In this document: positions 40,223 to 53,813 of the stretch, piece by piece
Layout of the letters: the number at the start of each line of letters is the position of its first letter
Position numbering within the stretch: position 1 is the stretch's first letter
Assembly (NCBI GenBank): GCA_001599755.1
Contig: BCHX01000005.1
Location: 1,852,209 to 1,916,208, forward strand
Length of the DNA stretch: 64,000 nt
Reading direction: 5' to 3'
Origin: Gliomastix tumulicola
Taxonomy: Eukaryota > Ascomycota > Sordariomycetes > Hypocreales > Bionectriaceae
The notes under the pieces: model-generated
Databases searched by the model: none
What the model saw: the letters and a program-made list of their open reading frames with translations, nothing else
Told to the model about the DNA's origin: nothing
Position numbers and translations under genes: made by a program

Positions 40223-43200
40223 TCAGTTCTCTTCGAAGAAATCTTCGTCGTCGAAATCGCCTGGCTGGGCGTCAGAGTCGTATCCAGTCGGTCGCATCAT
40301 AGGGGGCGTTCTAGGCGCATCCAACTCGTAAGGGACCACTGGTGACTCCTCGACGGGCATCTTCTCTACTTGTCTGGCGGTCGTTGATGATCCGCGGGCC
40401 CTTCCCGAGGCGGAGCTCACGCTGCCCTGCGATGTGTATCGACGGCCCGTGCTTCCAAATGCAGTGGGCTGAGGTCGGCTGTCAACGAGGGGTGACTGGC
40501 GAACACCAGAAGCCGGAGGCGTCATGAGCCCGCCGACTTGGCTGTTGCTTCTCGATGGCGTCGCGTTCCTACCACTGGAGGGCGCGTTCACCCGCGCGGG
40601 CACGCCGCTGAACGAGCTCTGGCTACTCTTGCGCCAGTTTCCCCAAGCAGCTGCAAGAGGGGCAACAGCTTGTGCGACTCGCGGAGAGGCGGCAATGTTC
40701 TGCGCAAGAGCAGGCAGCTTGATTGCAGATCCGCCGTTCATAGCCCTCTCGCGTTCTTGTTGCTCCATCTGGAGGTTGGCCTTGAGGCGAATCGCGGCAT
40801 CCTTGACTCTGACTCGGTCGAAGCCGTCGCTAGAAAGAGTAGCGATGATATCTTGTAGATCGCCGTGTCTCACAGCAAGAAGCTCGCGCAGCCAAGTGAT
40901 CTCGTCGTCGCGCTTCGAGATCTTGGTGGGCGCCTCGGGGTCCAGTTTGTCAACAGTCTGCTCGAGCTCCTCAATACGTTGCTCGCGAGCTTGCAGTTGC
41001 TCCTGGAGCACCATGATGGATTCGCGGAGAGCCTGGGGCGAGATCTTCTCGGGGACATCGAGCTTCTGGGAGGCGCGTCGGGCACTGGATCCGGAAGCCG
41101 ACTTCTGCTCTGCACCTGCCGACTTGACAGCAGCAATAGCAGCGGCGGCAGCCTCCTTCGAGACTTCGAGCTTCTCCTCGAGATGGTGTACGCGGTCTTG
41201 GAGGTGGTCAATCTTGGTCGACGAGAAGCTAAGGCGCTCGAGTAGATTCTGCTCAGCCTTGGAGCTCTCCTCAGAGGCGGTGCTGCGCTGCTGTTGGTGT
41301 CGAGCCTGGACATCCTCGAGCTCGTTCTGGTGCTGCTGGCGGATGTTCTCCAGCTCGGTGGCCTTCGTGGTCTCGGCCTCCTCGAGAAGCATGTCGTAGC
41401 GTGCTTTAGCAGCGTCAGCCTCAAGCTTGAAGTTGTCGAGCTCGGCGCGGAGCTTGACGTTCTGCTCCTCGAGCTCCTCACGCACGAAGTTGACCTGGCG
41501 GTTGGCTTCGTCGAGGTCGCCCTGCATAGCAGTTCTAGTACGGTGAACCTCAACGGCAGCCGACTCGCGAGCCTCCTCGAAGTCACGCTGGACCTCGAGA
41601 ACGCGCTGAGAAAGCTTGTGGTTCTCAGTTCGCAGCTCCCCAAGGAGTCCCTCCAGGCGCTGGCACTCGTTAACAGCCCGCATGCCTGTCCGCTCATTGG
41701 TCTGAAGACGCTCCATCTCGATCTCAAGTCGCTCACGGGTCTTAGCCTCGGCTTGAAGTCTCGCGTCCAGAACCTCTTGGCGTGCCAGCATAGCCTGATC
41801 CTTCTTAATACGAGCGGCATTCTCGGCAGCAATCTCGCGGGCAGCCTGGGCCATGTCCTCCTGTAGGGACAAGAACTTAGAACGCCAGTTCTCACGCAGA
41901 CGCTCGTTCTCCTCAAGCTGCGTGGAGAGGGTGCTCAGTGACTTGGACATGTGCTTGTTCTCCTCAAGCGCATGAGCCAGTTCTCCGCCCACACGGCGAG
42001 CGGTCTCGTCAGCGCGCTCGGCCTCTCCGCGCCAGTAGTTGTTGTCCTGGCGAACGGCACGCAGATCAGCTTCGAGAACATTAAGCTTATTGGTCAACTC
42101 GGTCTGGGACTGCGTCGAGTTTGTCTGAGAGGCCTCCAGGAGAGCCATCTTCATCGATGTCTTGCCGTTATGCTGCTCCATCGTCCTGATCCTCTGGCTG
42201 CTCTCGTCGTTCAGCTCGCGGAGGCGAGCCTCTTCCTCAGAGGAAATGCGTAGCAGACGCTGGACCTCGGAGAGTCTATCTTCAGCGGCACGTCGAGACT
42301 TGACTTCTTCCTCTGTCTGGCCTTCGTGGTGTCGAAGCTTCTCCTCCAAATCGGCCACTCGCTGATCAAACACGCTGCGGTTGATGATCTCGACCTCGAC
42401 ACGGGTCTCGGCGGCCTGTAGCTGGCGGTTCAGATCAGCAGAAGTGTCTTCCGCCAGTCTGCGAGCACTGATTTCCTTATCTGCGACATCGCGCTCCTTC
42501 TGAAGTCGGTACTCCAGGTCAGCAACCTTGGCTTCCAGCTCAGCCAGCTGCCTCTCGCTGTCCGCATCAGGCTCGGGAGTAGGTGGCATCCGGCTTTGTA
42601 CGGCAGTTTCGACAATGGTCTTGAGATCCTCGCCGCCGAAGCTCGGCTGCACATTAGCCAGAAGACGCTCCTGCATCTCGGCAATGGCTGCAAGAAGGGC
42701 CTGGTTGTCATCCACAGGCTTCTCGGCAACAAGTGTCGCCTCCGGCTGCGCCTTGTAGTGAGCAGCGAGGCCGTCCATAACAGCAACACGCACCTGCTCC
42801 AACCTACGGTCACGGCGAGGGCTCATCGACCGACGAAGCACAGGCTCTTCATCTTCGTCGTCAGCATCGCTCTGTTGACGCTCGGCAGAGGCGCTGCGAA
42901 GTTCACGGCGGGACGAGACGGATCGCGCAGCCTTGACAGACAAGGCGTCTTGAATAGAGGACAAGGTAGCCTCGAGAGGCTCGAGTCGAGTTGCCAGCAG
43001 GTTGCCGACAAGCTCGTTAACGCGTCCATCAAAGAACTGGGCTCTGCTCTGGAGTTTGTCATGCTCATCCGCGGAGAACGCTTCCTCCCAATTACTAGCC
43101 TGGGGGCTTTCAGTCTCTCCGTGGTGGTGACCCTCGGGAATCTGATCAACGAATGGGTCTTCCAACTCCCCACTCATTGTAGGGGTAGCCAATTCGTCTT

Positions 43201-46200
43201 GCACATCAACATCGCGTGCTGTGGAAACCGAGGCTTCCTTGATGAACGAGTCGACCGGGGGTTCAAGCTTGTAGGTCGGGGAGTTTGACACGTCCTCAAG
43301 TGGCGAATGCTTCGGCTTCTCCGGGCTCGATGGTCGCTGGCCCTGATGCTCGACAGCTCTGTTGACACCGAGGGATGGGTCGCTCTCGAGATGCTGCATA
43401 ATGGCGTCGATGTCTTCAAATGTGGGCTCGAGATTCTCTGGCTCCGCGTTTGCCTCGACAGGAGCTTCGGGCTCGCTCTCGAACTTCGCCTCGTCTTCCT
43501 TCTCGACCGACTCGATGATACCAGTATCAATATCCTCTGCAACAGGACTAGGCTCCTCATACTGGGGTTCAGGGGGAGGCGGCGACGGCTCCGTCGCATA
43601 TCGGGATGCAGCAAGCCCCTTAGGCTTAGGAGGAGGAGAAGCAAACCGAGAAGCGCCCAGGCCCTTCGAGACAACCCTAGGCTTGGGCTTGGGCGAGGGT
43701 GACCGCGCAGACGGGGTAGGGGAGCCTGCTGGGCTCTCCACGGCCGCCTCTTGGGGCGCCGTCGGGGTAGCTTCGATACTTGGAGAAGGCTGGGAATCGG
43801 AGTTTCCAGCGCTAAACGAGAATCCCGTGGGCATGAAAATCGGTGCCGTAGCAGAGAGCGACTTCTTGTGCTTAACAGTCGTGGTCTCTTCTTCCGCCGG
43901 CTCATCATCATCCAGCACATCTTCATCGAGCTCCTCGCCAAACCTGAACGAGGCAGCCTTGTCAGTGTCGACAGCGGAGATGGGCGACGTCTCTGACGGC
44001 GCTGCCGTGGTCGCCTTGGTGTCAATCGGCTCGGTGGTAACGGCAGACGACATCGACGTATCAGCAGGAATATCCACGTCTTCGGCATCTTCCACTGGCT
44101 CGGTTTCAGCGCTCGCTTCCACGCTAGTCTCGACATGCTCGCTTGTAGGTACAGTCAAGTCAGCAGGCTGTTCAGCGAAAAGAGGAACATCATCGCCGTC
44201 AGGCGCAGCACTCTTAGCGCGCTTAGTGATTGTTGTATCAAACAGGAAGCGGCCGTCTTCATTCTCTTGGTCAGCCTCCTCGGGAATCTGCGGCGTGCCA
44301 TTTGCCTCTTCTTCAGCTGAAGGCTTAATAATGGCGACGGCCTTTGACTGCTTATCAGGCTTGACGATATCAGTGTTGATCTGGATGTTGCCGAAGATGC
44401 TTTGACGAGCCTGGTGCTTAGCACTGGATGGAGGTGGACTGGTGACTGTCGTAGTGGACTTGAAGGGCGTAAAAGAAGGAGCATCGGGCCGGAACTTGGG
44501 GCCGGAGGAAGAGAAACTGAACTGAGATTGGCTGGGGGTGAAGCTAGAGTTGAGCTTGCTCTCAGTCGAACCCGTGAACGACGGCAAGGGATTTGAAACA
44601 GGCTCCTCTCGGACCTCCTCTGTGCTGGCCTGGAAGACAGCAGGCTGGAAGCTTTGGCCGCCAAAGCTGAATTGCCCAGGAGTGAAGCTGCTCGTAGGGT
44701 TGAACTTGAACTCGGGTGCCTTGACATTGAGCTTGGAAAATGACGGCTTGCTCTCGTGGCTGAGGTGCCGCAAGCTGCGCACGCTAGCCGTCTCATTCCA
44801 AGGATTGCTGGCAGTTGAGGACGTCTTCTGATGCTGGCTAATCGCGGTCGAAAAGTCAAAGTTGTGCACGGGAGTGCCGATGTTGCTCGGGTTAGTCTCG
44901 ACCTCGTACGAGTCATCTGCCCGCTGGCCTTCTGGAATATCGTTGAGGGCAGCGAATGCCTTCGAGTTGCCTGCCTCGTCGACATCCTGTTCTCGGTAGA
45001 AATTCTGGGTCAAAGAGTGGCCGCGGCTGTGAGGGCGCGGGTGGTGCAATGTCATAGGCTTGCCAGGCTCGTTCGCAAAAGTCTCGTGGACAGGAACAGG
45101 AACGTTGTGGGACGACGCCTGTCGGTCATGACCAAACTGGACAGCCTGAGCGTTCGGCTGCGGCACGGGGTTGTAATCTTCGTGCTCAAGCTGGTTGCGA
45201 AGCTGCTCCTCCAAATGATACTCAGCATCCTCAATCTCGGCCTGAAGGTCGTCTCCTCCTTGCCTATAGGGCTCTGGGGTTTTCGAGGGGCTCTTGGCCA
45301 GATCTTCGTCGTCCTCGCGCACCTCTTGCAGCCGAGGGGAGTCACGCATGGACTGCTGGTGGTTGAGCTGCTGATGAGCCAGAATAGGATACTGCAGCGA
45401 CTGCTGTCTCCCATGCATGAAGGCAGGGCTCTCAGCTTGCTGGATGCCATCAAATCCGAACGGTGACTGAGGTGACATGATTCCGTTCAGATTGGCAAAA
45501 GAAGGCGAATCGGTTCCACCATAGCCTTGCATGTGGTGCCATCCCTGTGGAGACTGTCCAGGAATCTGGAACGGCGAGCCGGTCGTGGGGAAAGAAATCG
45601 ACTGCCTGGGGTTGAACTTCCCATGCCCAAACGGTACAGGCGAATGGCCCGCAGGGATGCCAGGGCTCTGAGCTGTGGGTGGGTTGAAGTGGTTCGGGAA
45701 GGGATATCCCATGGCTACATGATTGCTTGAAGCCGAGGAAGTCGGGATAGGAGGCGAGAAGGGCAACGCAGGATACTGAGCCGATGCCTGTCTGCTCGGG
45801 CCGGAGGTGGGTGGCGAGGGAGGCGCTGGGGGCTCCTCTGGTGCAAAGGAGACGCCGAGTGCACGGAGCTTAGCCTCTTGTAGCTCATTAACGTAGTCCT
45901 TCCATGCTACAGTACCAAGATCAGTATTAAATTCAGCAGTAAAGGCAAGCAAGCATGACATGACATACCATTCAGATCAGGCAATGTGACCTTGTAGCTC
46001 TGCTTGGATCGCTCTTCCGCCATGTCATCAAATGAAGGCCAGTCCCCACGGCTCTGCGAATCGTCGGTGCCCGGGACCTGGCCTTCAACGAGAAGGTCAA
46101 AGCCATTCACGCTGTATCCAAGCTCCTCCCATGAGCGGAACATCTTCTGAATATTATCCTGGTCAAGCGGCTTCGGGGCTTTGCCGGGCAAGCCCCGCTC

Positions 46201-47232
46201 CTCATCCCGCGGGAGAAGAACCATGATGTTCTTGCCTCTCCAGGGCACCTTCTTCTTGAGACGAGGAGTTGATGCCAGCTCCTTGGGAAGAGCCTTTTTC
46301 GGGCCGTTCGTGGGGGTGGCCGGGAGCTTGGGCTCTCCGTTAGCGGCGGGAGCAGCCTTTGTCGGGGTCTGCGGTCGGGCCAGTTCCTCTACCACAGCGT
46401 CATCCCACGACTCCTTTGCCGGAGCCGGTGCCGGAGCCGGTGCCGGTACAGGCTGCTCTACTTCTGAGGCTGCCATCTTGTGTGCTTTTTTGTGTCGAGG
46501 TGTGAGGGAGTCACCCGGTTTGAGAGTGTCGACGCTGGATCGACCAGGGGTGTGCTTGATCTGACGCCGCTGCGCAGATTTGGGTGCTGCCGCTGCTTTA
46601 GGAGTGCGAGGGTCGCCTTCCTCAAGCCAGGCAACTTCTGAGCCGCTCAGCGAAGAGTGCTCACTTCCACTTCCGTCACTGAACCAATGCCGAGGCTCAA
46701 CGTTCTCAACGTCACCCGTCGTATGTGTGCGGATCCAATCCTCGGTTAGCCCGCGAGTCTGACGCCTAGCACGGTTCGCAAGCACTTCTGCCGCGGCGCT
46801 GATGATCGGAGAGTCGGTCTCGTCGATCGTCTCGGGAACGGGCCGCAGAAACGGTGTATCGATCGCGAGGGTGTGGATGGGCGAGTCGTCCGAGGCCTCG
46901 CTGCTGAAACTCTGCCGGCGAAGATTACGGTCGGTGCGCGGGTAAGGCGAACCCCAGCTCGCGGTGCCGAAGTGATTATCGTCGTCCGTGCCAAGTGGCG
47001 GCGTTCCGAGGAGCTCCTGAGCCCGCGCTGTCAATCGAGGGGCCGGGAGGGCAGGAAGGCCGGGGGATGGTAGGGCTTCGTCGTCCGAGCCGTCCGCGGT
47101 CGAGGTATCCGAAAGGGCGGGTGAACTCGGTCGAGGCTCCTGTCTCGACGTAAATTCTCCTGAACCGTCCAGTGCCGACGCACCAGGAGGGTCGGAGGCT
47201 GACGACTCTGGCGGCGACGTCGTAACGGGAAT
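40223..47232 (-). CDS. giant coiled-coil protein, unrecognised family (5' end unresolved)
   Basis: Two clear exons, 47232-45969 and 45906-40223, with a 62-bp phase-1 intron (donor GTATGT, acceptor TGTAG). At least 2315 codons. The first exon opens after an apparent acceptor (branch CTGAC, TCAAG) and has no ATG near its start. The first in-frame ATG lies near 46475, but the text before it looks coding (TPPLGTDDDN, DWIRTHTTGDVENVEPRHW), so a short start exon is probably further upstream. Near residue 325 comes a block that looks constrained: LKKKVPWRGKNIMVLLPRDE, then IQKMFRSWEELGYSVNGFDL. Residues about 450-1400 are Ser/Pro/Gln-rich and disordered. About 1490-2090 are long heptad coiled coils (ERLEIEMERLQTNER, LEQTVDKLDPE). 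The acidic C-terminus ends DFDDEDFFEEN. The layout suggests a cytoskeletal, septal-pore or spindle-pole scaffold; this is inference only. Confidence 0.75.
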
Positions 47233-50200
47233 CTTGATAACAGGTCAGTCGGGAGCCCACTTCCACCGAGACTCTCCCACCACCGGCAGGAATGCTCAAA
47301 AGTTCCGCCCCTCCAGGTAGAGAGACAACGTACCAGATGAGATCAGTGCAGACGAGGAACCGGTCGCCTGCAGCTGAGTCTCCGATCGCGTTGATTTTTT
47401 TTCGATCTCCGTTCACCTTGCACGGGGCAGGGCGACGCTTTATGTAGGTAGCCGTCGCTTCTGGGTCCTGTAACGCGCGACGCGTGCACAAGAAAGCTGC
47501 CAGCCGAACCTTAATTCACTCGCGGTCGAGATAAATTAAAAAGGGGATCGAAGGGATTGGGCCGAGCAGCTTCTTCTTAATTCGAATGGCGATATACGAA
47601 GGCAACGCGGATCGCAGGCATCAAAAAGAAGAAGGACCGAAAAGCAGATCGCAACATAAATTGGAGACTCGAAGGAAAAGAGAGGAAAAGGAGAGACTAG
47701 AACTGGAGAGCAGGGCAGCTGGCTGATGCGACTGTGCACATCGAGAAAGAAAATTGTCCCGCTGCTGCCAAGCTCCAGACAGTTGACTCTTGACTTTTTC
47801 CTCGGGGGAGGGAAGAAAACGGATCGAAAAAACTCCCGGGAGTTGATTGATGGGGAGGGAGAGGGAAGAGAGAGGAAGGAGGATGTGGTGAGAAGGTGGC
47901 ATATGAAGGTGGCCACCGCGCGCGAAGCTTGTGTCAACCACTTTCCAGCACTTTTTTTTTTCGTCCCAGTGCCTTTTTTCGGGTTAGATTACTTCTTTCC
48001 CCCAGGAGAAATTGTGCATGGGGATTAACCCGTAGGGAGCAGGAGCAGGCCAGGCCGCCAAGAGGTACCGGTACGTGGATTTACAGAGCCAGCAACGGGC
48101 GATCGCGGGTACCGAGGTACAGAGCGTGCCTTCCCATCCATCATTACGGCCCTCTGGCAGTGGGACGAGTCACCTAACAGCTGTCCACTGGGCATTGACC
48201 TCATTGAATGAGAGGGCCCGCACCCGCGGTCCAATGTGGATGCGCACTGTGGGCCACGAGGTCGCGTCTGATCGGAGGTACATCCCCACCAACCCTTTTA
48301 CACGCATCATTCCCACCGGGCCTGCACACAAGCGTTCGTACCTCGCTAACACACCGCTCAACGCGGTATTCTCCTGGCCTTGGCGGGCGCATGGTGTGTT
48401 GTCAGTTCATTACACTATGGATACCTTCGCTGCTGTCTCTTCTGTCTGTATGTACCACGTCTCTGCCGATGACTCGCGCGCTGTGAGAGTCGATGTGATG
48501 CGACATGTTTGGACATAAGCGATGCGTCGCTGTCAGGACTGTAGCAGGGTTAATTGTGAATCAGGAGAGTGTGACGGGGCTTGGGGTGGACGAGCGAGTC
48601 CTCGACGAGACAAGTCCCTGATTTTTCTTTTCATAGCACGGGAGTGAATCACGATTCTGAGGGTTCGAGTATCCCTGCTCGGGGTGCCAGCTCAACCCCC
48701 AGGTCTTAGCCGGCCACCCGGCGGAATTGGCTATCAAGCCTGTACCGCCTACAGTCCACAAAGGCAAGGAAGAAAAGGAAAGCAAGCGTATTCTTCTTCC
48801 CTTGCCTTAGGCTGGCTCGAAATTTGGAGCTGAAAAACGCATGTTTCTCTCTGGGCAAAAAGCAGACGGGACCCCTTCCGTGCCTTGCATGATAATCGCC
48901 CGATGCAGCAGTCCACGGATACCAAAACGGGTACGGCCGCCACACCAACTGCGAGCTTGGTGGGTGGCGTTAACCTCCCTTGCGTCAACGGTCAAGATGG
49001 TGGGAGGAAACAAAGTCAATTGCCAAAGCTACGGCCACTTACGAGTCAGTTCCGACGACCTTGGAGTTTGGTGGACTTAACCACAATGGACGCCATGCTT
49101 TTTCCTGCATGCGAGGGATGAGAGACCGGGATGTTCAGCTCAAGGCAAGGGGGGCGGACGAACCTGCTGGACGGAATGGACGGATACCCTAGCTGTTGAT
49201 CCCAAATCTCAACGGCCCATTGTCACACCGCCAGTCATTATCGATGATCAAGCCAAAAATGATAACTCGAGAGATAACATGGGACTTGGATTTTGCCTTG
49301 TCTCGATACAAGAAACACAACATTACCAAACCCCCCTTTGGAAATTTCCCCTTCATGAACAACAAACTTTTCAACGTCTCTAGCTCGGGTAGTTCGAGCA
49401 ATGCAGTGTAGGGTAGCGGTACATTCCACATCCGAACTTGCAGTCATCGTGAGGGTGGAATGTACGGAGTAACAAGGACACGAAAACATTTTCAGGCGTA
49501 GATAGTAGTATATATTATAGACTGCCATGCCATCGTTCCTGAGTAAATAGGAGTCAGAGTTCGAAGTCGTCAAATACAGTTACTCGAAAGTTCGAGGTGA
49601 AGTCGATGTTCATGAGTATTAAAGCCTGTGACGGGATTATGAGATGGAAGAGCCCAAAACCACCAGTAGACAGCCCATCTGACTGCGAGACGAAGGTCGC
49701 ACTGCGAGCTCGTCTTCGTATGGGTCGAACTCCAAGCTCACTTACTCAGGATCGTACTTCAGCACCCAGCCAGCCTGACCGCTCAACCTGGTTGAAACTG
49801 GAATCTTCTGGCCAGATCATCGACTCTACAAATCACGGAAGAATGATGCATGCAGGCGTCTGTTCATATGTTCAGTCGCTGCATGATTAGGTAATAGTAG
49901 TCTATTCTAGATACAAGTGTGCCAATCAATATCTTCGCTTTGCACCTCGCGCAATTCCAAAGCTCGAGAAAGCCTCGCTGGCCTTCCCCAGACAGGACAG
50001 AACCTATGGATATCTACATCCAAATGGCGAAAAAGAAAACCAGGCTCATCGCTCTAGTATGTCCAATACTCATCCATATTTGTTTCCCATAAACGTCGGC
50101 CTCTCATAGTCGGCAACCCGTCAAGGGAGGAGGATTGAGTCTTTTGCAGCGTGAAAAAAAAGGAAAGAAAAGAGAGAAAAGTGTAGTAAACCAAACGGAA

Positions 50201-50347
50201 TAATCAAACGCTTGTCTAGTCGGAGAGTTTTGGATATGCAAGGAGACGAGGGAGAAAAAAAAATGCAGGCGACGTCATACAGCAGACACAACCCTGCTCG
50301 TGTTTCTAGCAACACGAGAAGGGGTGGCTAGTGTGCCGTATGCTGCT
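47233..50347. other. intergenic, no supported gene
   Basis: About 3.1 kb. On the minus strand 47240-47960 is C/T-rich and probably the leader of the coiled-coil gene, with a possible 26-codon upstream frame at 47657-47577. The remainder to 50347 has only short overlapping frames without recognisable content. Confidence 0.45.
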
Positions 50348-51295
50348 TTAGAAGTTCGACGACGCGTTGACCGGCTGAGTGGGCTGGTGGTAGTTCTCTA
50401 GCGTCGACTGGAACGGGCTCCTGGTGCTCCCGGTAGGTGCCGTACTGGGGGAGCTACCAGGGACGGGGGGTTCGGACTTGTCGACGGGCGTGTAACCGCC
50501 GTTGTACTCCATGAGGCCGTCGTTCTCCTCCGCCAGCTTCTTGCGGGCGCGGATACGCCAGGCCACGACACCCAGCGCACCCAGGATGATGGCGCCGCCG
50601 ACACCAACGACGACGCCAATGATGATGTTCCGAGTGCTCGTGGACAGGCCGCCAGAGCCGCCGCCGCTGCCGCTGCCGTCGCTGAGACCTGCGGAGAAGG
50701 TAGTGACAGAGGCACTGGTAGTGGTCTCCAGCTCACCCGCCGAGTTGGTCCTCGTGATGGTGTGCCAGGACGTGGACGTGACGGGCTCACGAGTCGTGGT
50801 TGTCGAGTCCTCCGTGCTGCTCTCTCCGCCATCCGTGGAGGTAGATGCAGGTCCCTCCTCGGTTGTCGTGGTGCTCGTAGAGCTCTGATCCTGCTCAGTC
50901 GTGGTAGTGGTGGTCTCCTGTTCGGTGTTGACAGGGCTCGTGGTGGTAGAGCTGGACTCCTCCGTCGTAGTGGTCGACTCCTCAGGCGGCGGGTCTGAAG
51001 TGGTGGTTGTGCCCGCCTCGGTGGTCTGTGACGTCGGCTCCTCCGTGGTAGTCGTACTCTCCGCCTCCGTTGTGGTCTCCTCAGGAGGGTTTGTCTCTGT
51101 TGTGGTAGTCTCCTCCGCAGTACTGTCGGTCGGGACATCGGGAAGGTTCGTGGGAAGGTCGACTGAGATAGCACCCGTGCTCTCATCCTGCCTCTTCGCT
51201 AGTGCGCCATTCTTGGCTGCAGGAGCGGTTGCATCGGCCGCATAGGCAAGCACCAAAGCCAGCAATAGCAGCTGGAAGAGCCTCGTGCCGAACAT
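50348..51295 (-). CDS. mucin-like single-pass membrane sensor (Mid2/SKG6-like layout)
   Basis: Single exon, 315 residues from the ATG at 51295; the frame continues upstream without better evidence. The signal peptide is MFGTRLFQLLLLALVLAYAA, followed at 33-35 by AKR, a likely Kex2-type cleavage site. Residues about 55-205 are a Thr/Ser/Glu-rich stretch (repeated TTTTEE), expected to be heavily O-mannosylated and extended. A Gly/Ser hinge precedes a membrane helix at 223-247 (NIIIGVVVGVGGAIILGALG), an RIRARKK stop-transfer and a cytosolic tail of about 65 residues with Pro/Ser. This layout is that of wall-stress or surface sensors in fungi. No WSC or other folded ectodomain is present, so sensing would rest on the mucin stalk; this is inferred from layout, not from homology. 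Confidence 0.8.
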   Translation of the reverse strand: MFGTRLFQLLLLALVLAYAADATAPAAKNGALAKRQDESTGAISVDLPTNLPDVPTDSTAEETTTTETNPPEETTTEAESTTTTEEPTSQTTEAGTTTTSDPPPEESTTTTEESSSTTTSPVNTEQETTTTTTEQDQSSTSTTTTEEGPASTSTDGGESSTEDSTTTTREPVTSTSWHTITRTNSAGELETTTSASVTTFSAGLSDGSGSGGGSGGLSTSTRNIIIGVVVGVGGAIILGALGVVAWRIRARKKLAEENDGLMEYNGGYTPVDKSEPPVPGSSPSTAPTGSTRSPFQSTLENYHQPTQPVNASSNF

Positions 51296-53813
51296 GTTGG
51301 CTGTCGGGCGCCTCGGCGGGCGTACGTGGCGACTGTGTGCGTAGGTCGGGAGCGAGTTATCGCCGCTGTGACACCCTAATAGGTCGAACGCGGTCGTGAT
51401 AATCTGTCTAACCCTCCCCAAAAACAGGTTTCTTCCCCTCGTGCGTCAACGATGTGTCTCGGAGCGAGGCTGGCAGCGAGGAAAAGCGAGCGTAACGGTC
51501 GTCTCGGGGTCGGCTCTGACGCGTGGACCGCTGCCAAATGAGACTGTCAGGGGCCGGCGGTGGTTCAGGTGAACGCAAATACTACCCTCGTGTCTTATGG
51601 TAGGCGTGCAAGAGATGGAACGAAGGAAAGAGAAACGGATAAGCAAAGAGCGAAGAAGAGGAGTCAAGGGAATAAGACAAACAAACGAGAGAGAAAAATA
51701 AGAACGAATGACTCTGTGATGGTGTGTGGTGTGTGCACCCAGCTGGGAAAGAATTGGGAGCAGAAGAATTTGGTGGATGCTTCCAGGTTGTCTTGTCACA
51801 GGCGGCCAAGCACGGGAAGGCGTGGAGCTGGCTCCGGGGGACTTGGGGGCTACCTGGTACTCAGCCCTCAGTTTGCTGCAATGCTGAGTACTCGCTGGGT
51901 ACTGTCCGTTAGGGGCGCTGGAGGGGGGCCTCGTATTCAACGTCTCCACTGGCAGGTCACCTCACCTGCACACTTTCTTGTCCAGACTCCTCCACTTCCC
52001 GGTCACTACGAGACACGGCGCTGACTATTATTGTATTATGGTACGGACCACTGGAATCGTAGGACGGGCCCCGAAAGTCCTTGAACCGTCCCAGAGTCCT
52101 GCTCAGGTCCTCGTCGACGGACCAGCCAGTCATCCATACGAGGCCCGAGGCTGTCGCAAGCAGCGAATGACAACAAGCGCACAGCATTTCCAGCACAGGA
52201 CTCAAGGAGACACTCGGTGGAGCGACGGGGAGTTTTGGCCTGGAATAAACACTGCCACAGCCACCCGGGTCAACCACAGTAACGGAATCTGGACCGGGCT
52301 GGCTCCCTCTGCATGAAATCCAGAGGACCCTCACTGCTGTCGATACCCCCCTGCCGAGCCGGTCGCAGAAAAACGCACATCATCGTTTCACAGCCACAAT
52401 GCTGCCCCCTTCATTCGGGGGGAGGGCACACGGAATGCTCGACGACCCCGTCCAATCCGTGCAAGCGAAGCGCCAAAGCACCAGACGGATATTCTCGCCC
52501 AATAGTCAAATCAGTTGTAGGGCAGACTACGGAGTACACGTGGGTTGTGTCCCCCCTTATTGTGTCCGTGTCAGCAACCACACACGGGGTCTGTACCCTT
52601 CTGACGGGAACCCACGCGTAAGCCTGTCCGTGCGTGCTTGAGGAACGGAGCGACGTTTTGGGCACAAGTCTGCTCTTGTGCTCGCACACGCCGTCTGACT
52701 GGCGCCCCGACCGTGGCGAGCGAGGCAAAGGAGGCTCGGCCTGGATGTAAGGTTGCATCCCATTCCTCTCCGAGGTGTAATGTACAGCTGGCACCTCACG
52801 TAAATGCCCCCAACAAACAAACCAGCTGTCACCTGTTTGTTGTCTCCTGTCACCGTGACTGAAAATAGCATCTTGTCCATTCCATTGGCCCTCAACCCTG
52901 GAGTCCCCTTCTTCCCCACTTTGTCCCCCAAAAACGGTCTCCCTCCGTCCCTGGAACCATCAGAGCCACTCGTCTCCTGTCCTATAACAAAGAAAGCCGT
53001 TCTCTTAAAAGGCTAAAAGGAGGAAAGTCTGATGGCCCTGAGGCTGTTGAGGGGGCTGATGACGTACGCCTACCCATCGACAAAGTCAATTCAAGGAACG
53101 GGCATAAAGAATGACGATTGGGATCGACTGTTGTGACTCCTTAATGAAGCTTGATTTTAAGCTCACGTTTAGAACATGACAGCCTCTGCAGCACGGAGGT
53201 GAACACGGAGCACGGGGCAGACGGCCTGGAAATGGGCAGTGTTGTCCCGTATTGCTTGTGCTTTGTTGGCAGTGATGTGCACACAAGATCATCCCATCAC
53301 GGGGTAGTTAGAATGTCGTGGTGGGATGGTGGCATGTCTCAGACAGCCGACTAGCACTAGTACCTGATAATAGTTATTGGTTACATGCAACTGGCATTTG
53401 GTATTTTGTTTACAAATTTAGCTCGATGCTCGAGTCACTCCTTGTTCGACCTGTCACACGGTGCACAGCACACTCCAGACAAGCTTGGTGTGCTTCATGG
53501 TGGTGGTATTCGCTCTACTAAGTGTAACTGAACTCCGTGCAAGTAATGTCAACGCCGAACATGGAAGGCCGCTGAAGATGTAGCCTCCGCCAAGTTGATA
53601 TGCAGCCAACATATATAAGAGTAAATCCCAAGGAAAAATGTCGTGTTCTCATGTCAATAGAAAAGAATACATGCCGGGCCGGTGTGCAGCTAACTCTGCT
53701 ACAAAAGAGAACGATTCGCGAAGCAAAGAACGATGTGGTCGATGATCCGGGTATCAAAGTGAACAGGCTTGGCCAGTTCGATAAGAATGAAGCTTGAAGG
53801 GGCAGAGAGCTCA
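51296..53813. other. intergenic, no supported gene
   Basis: About 2.5 kb between the start of the mucin-like gene and the stop of the disordered protein gene. Short frames on both strands only; nothing recognisable. Confidence 0.5.

Noticed and set aside
43362..44405. 347-codon plus-strand frame rich in Ser/Gly
   Set aside because: Antisense to the Ser/Pro-rich part of the coiled-coil gene.
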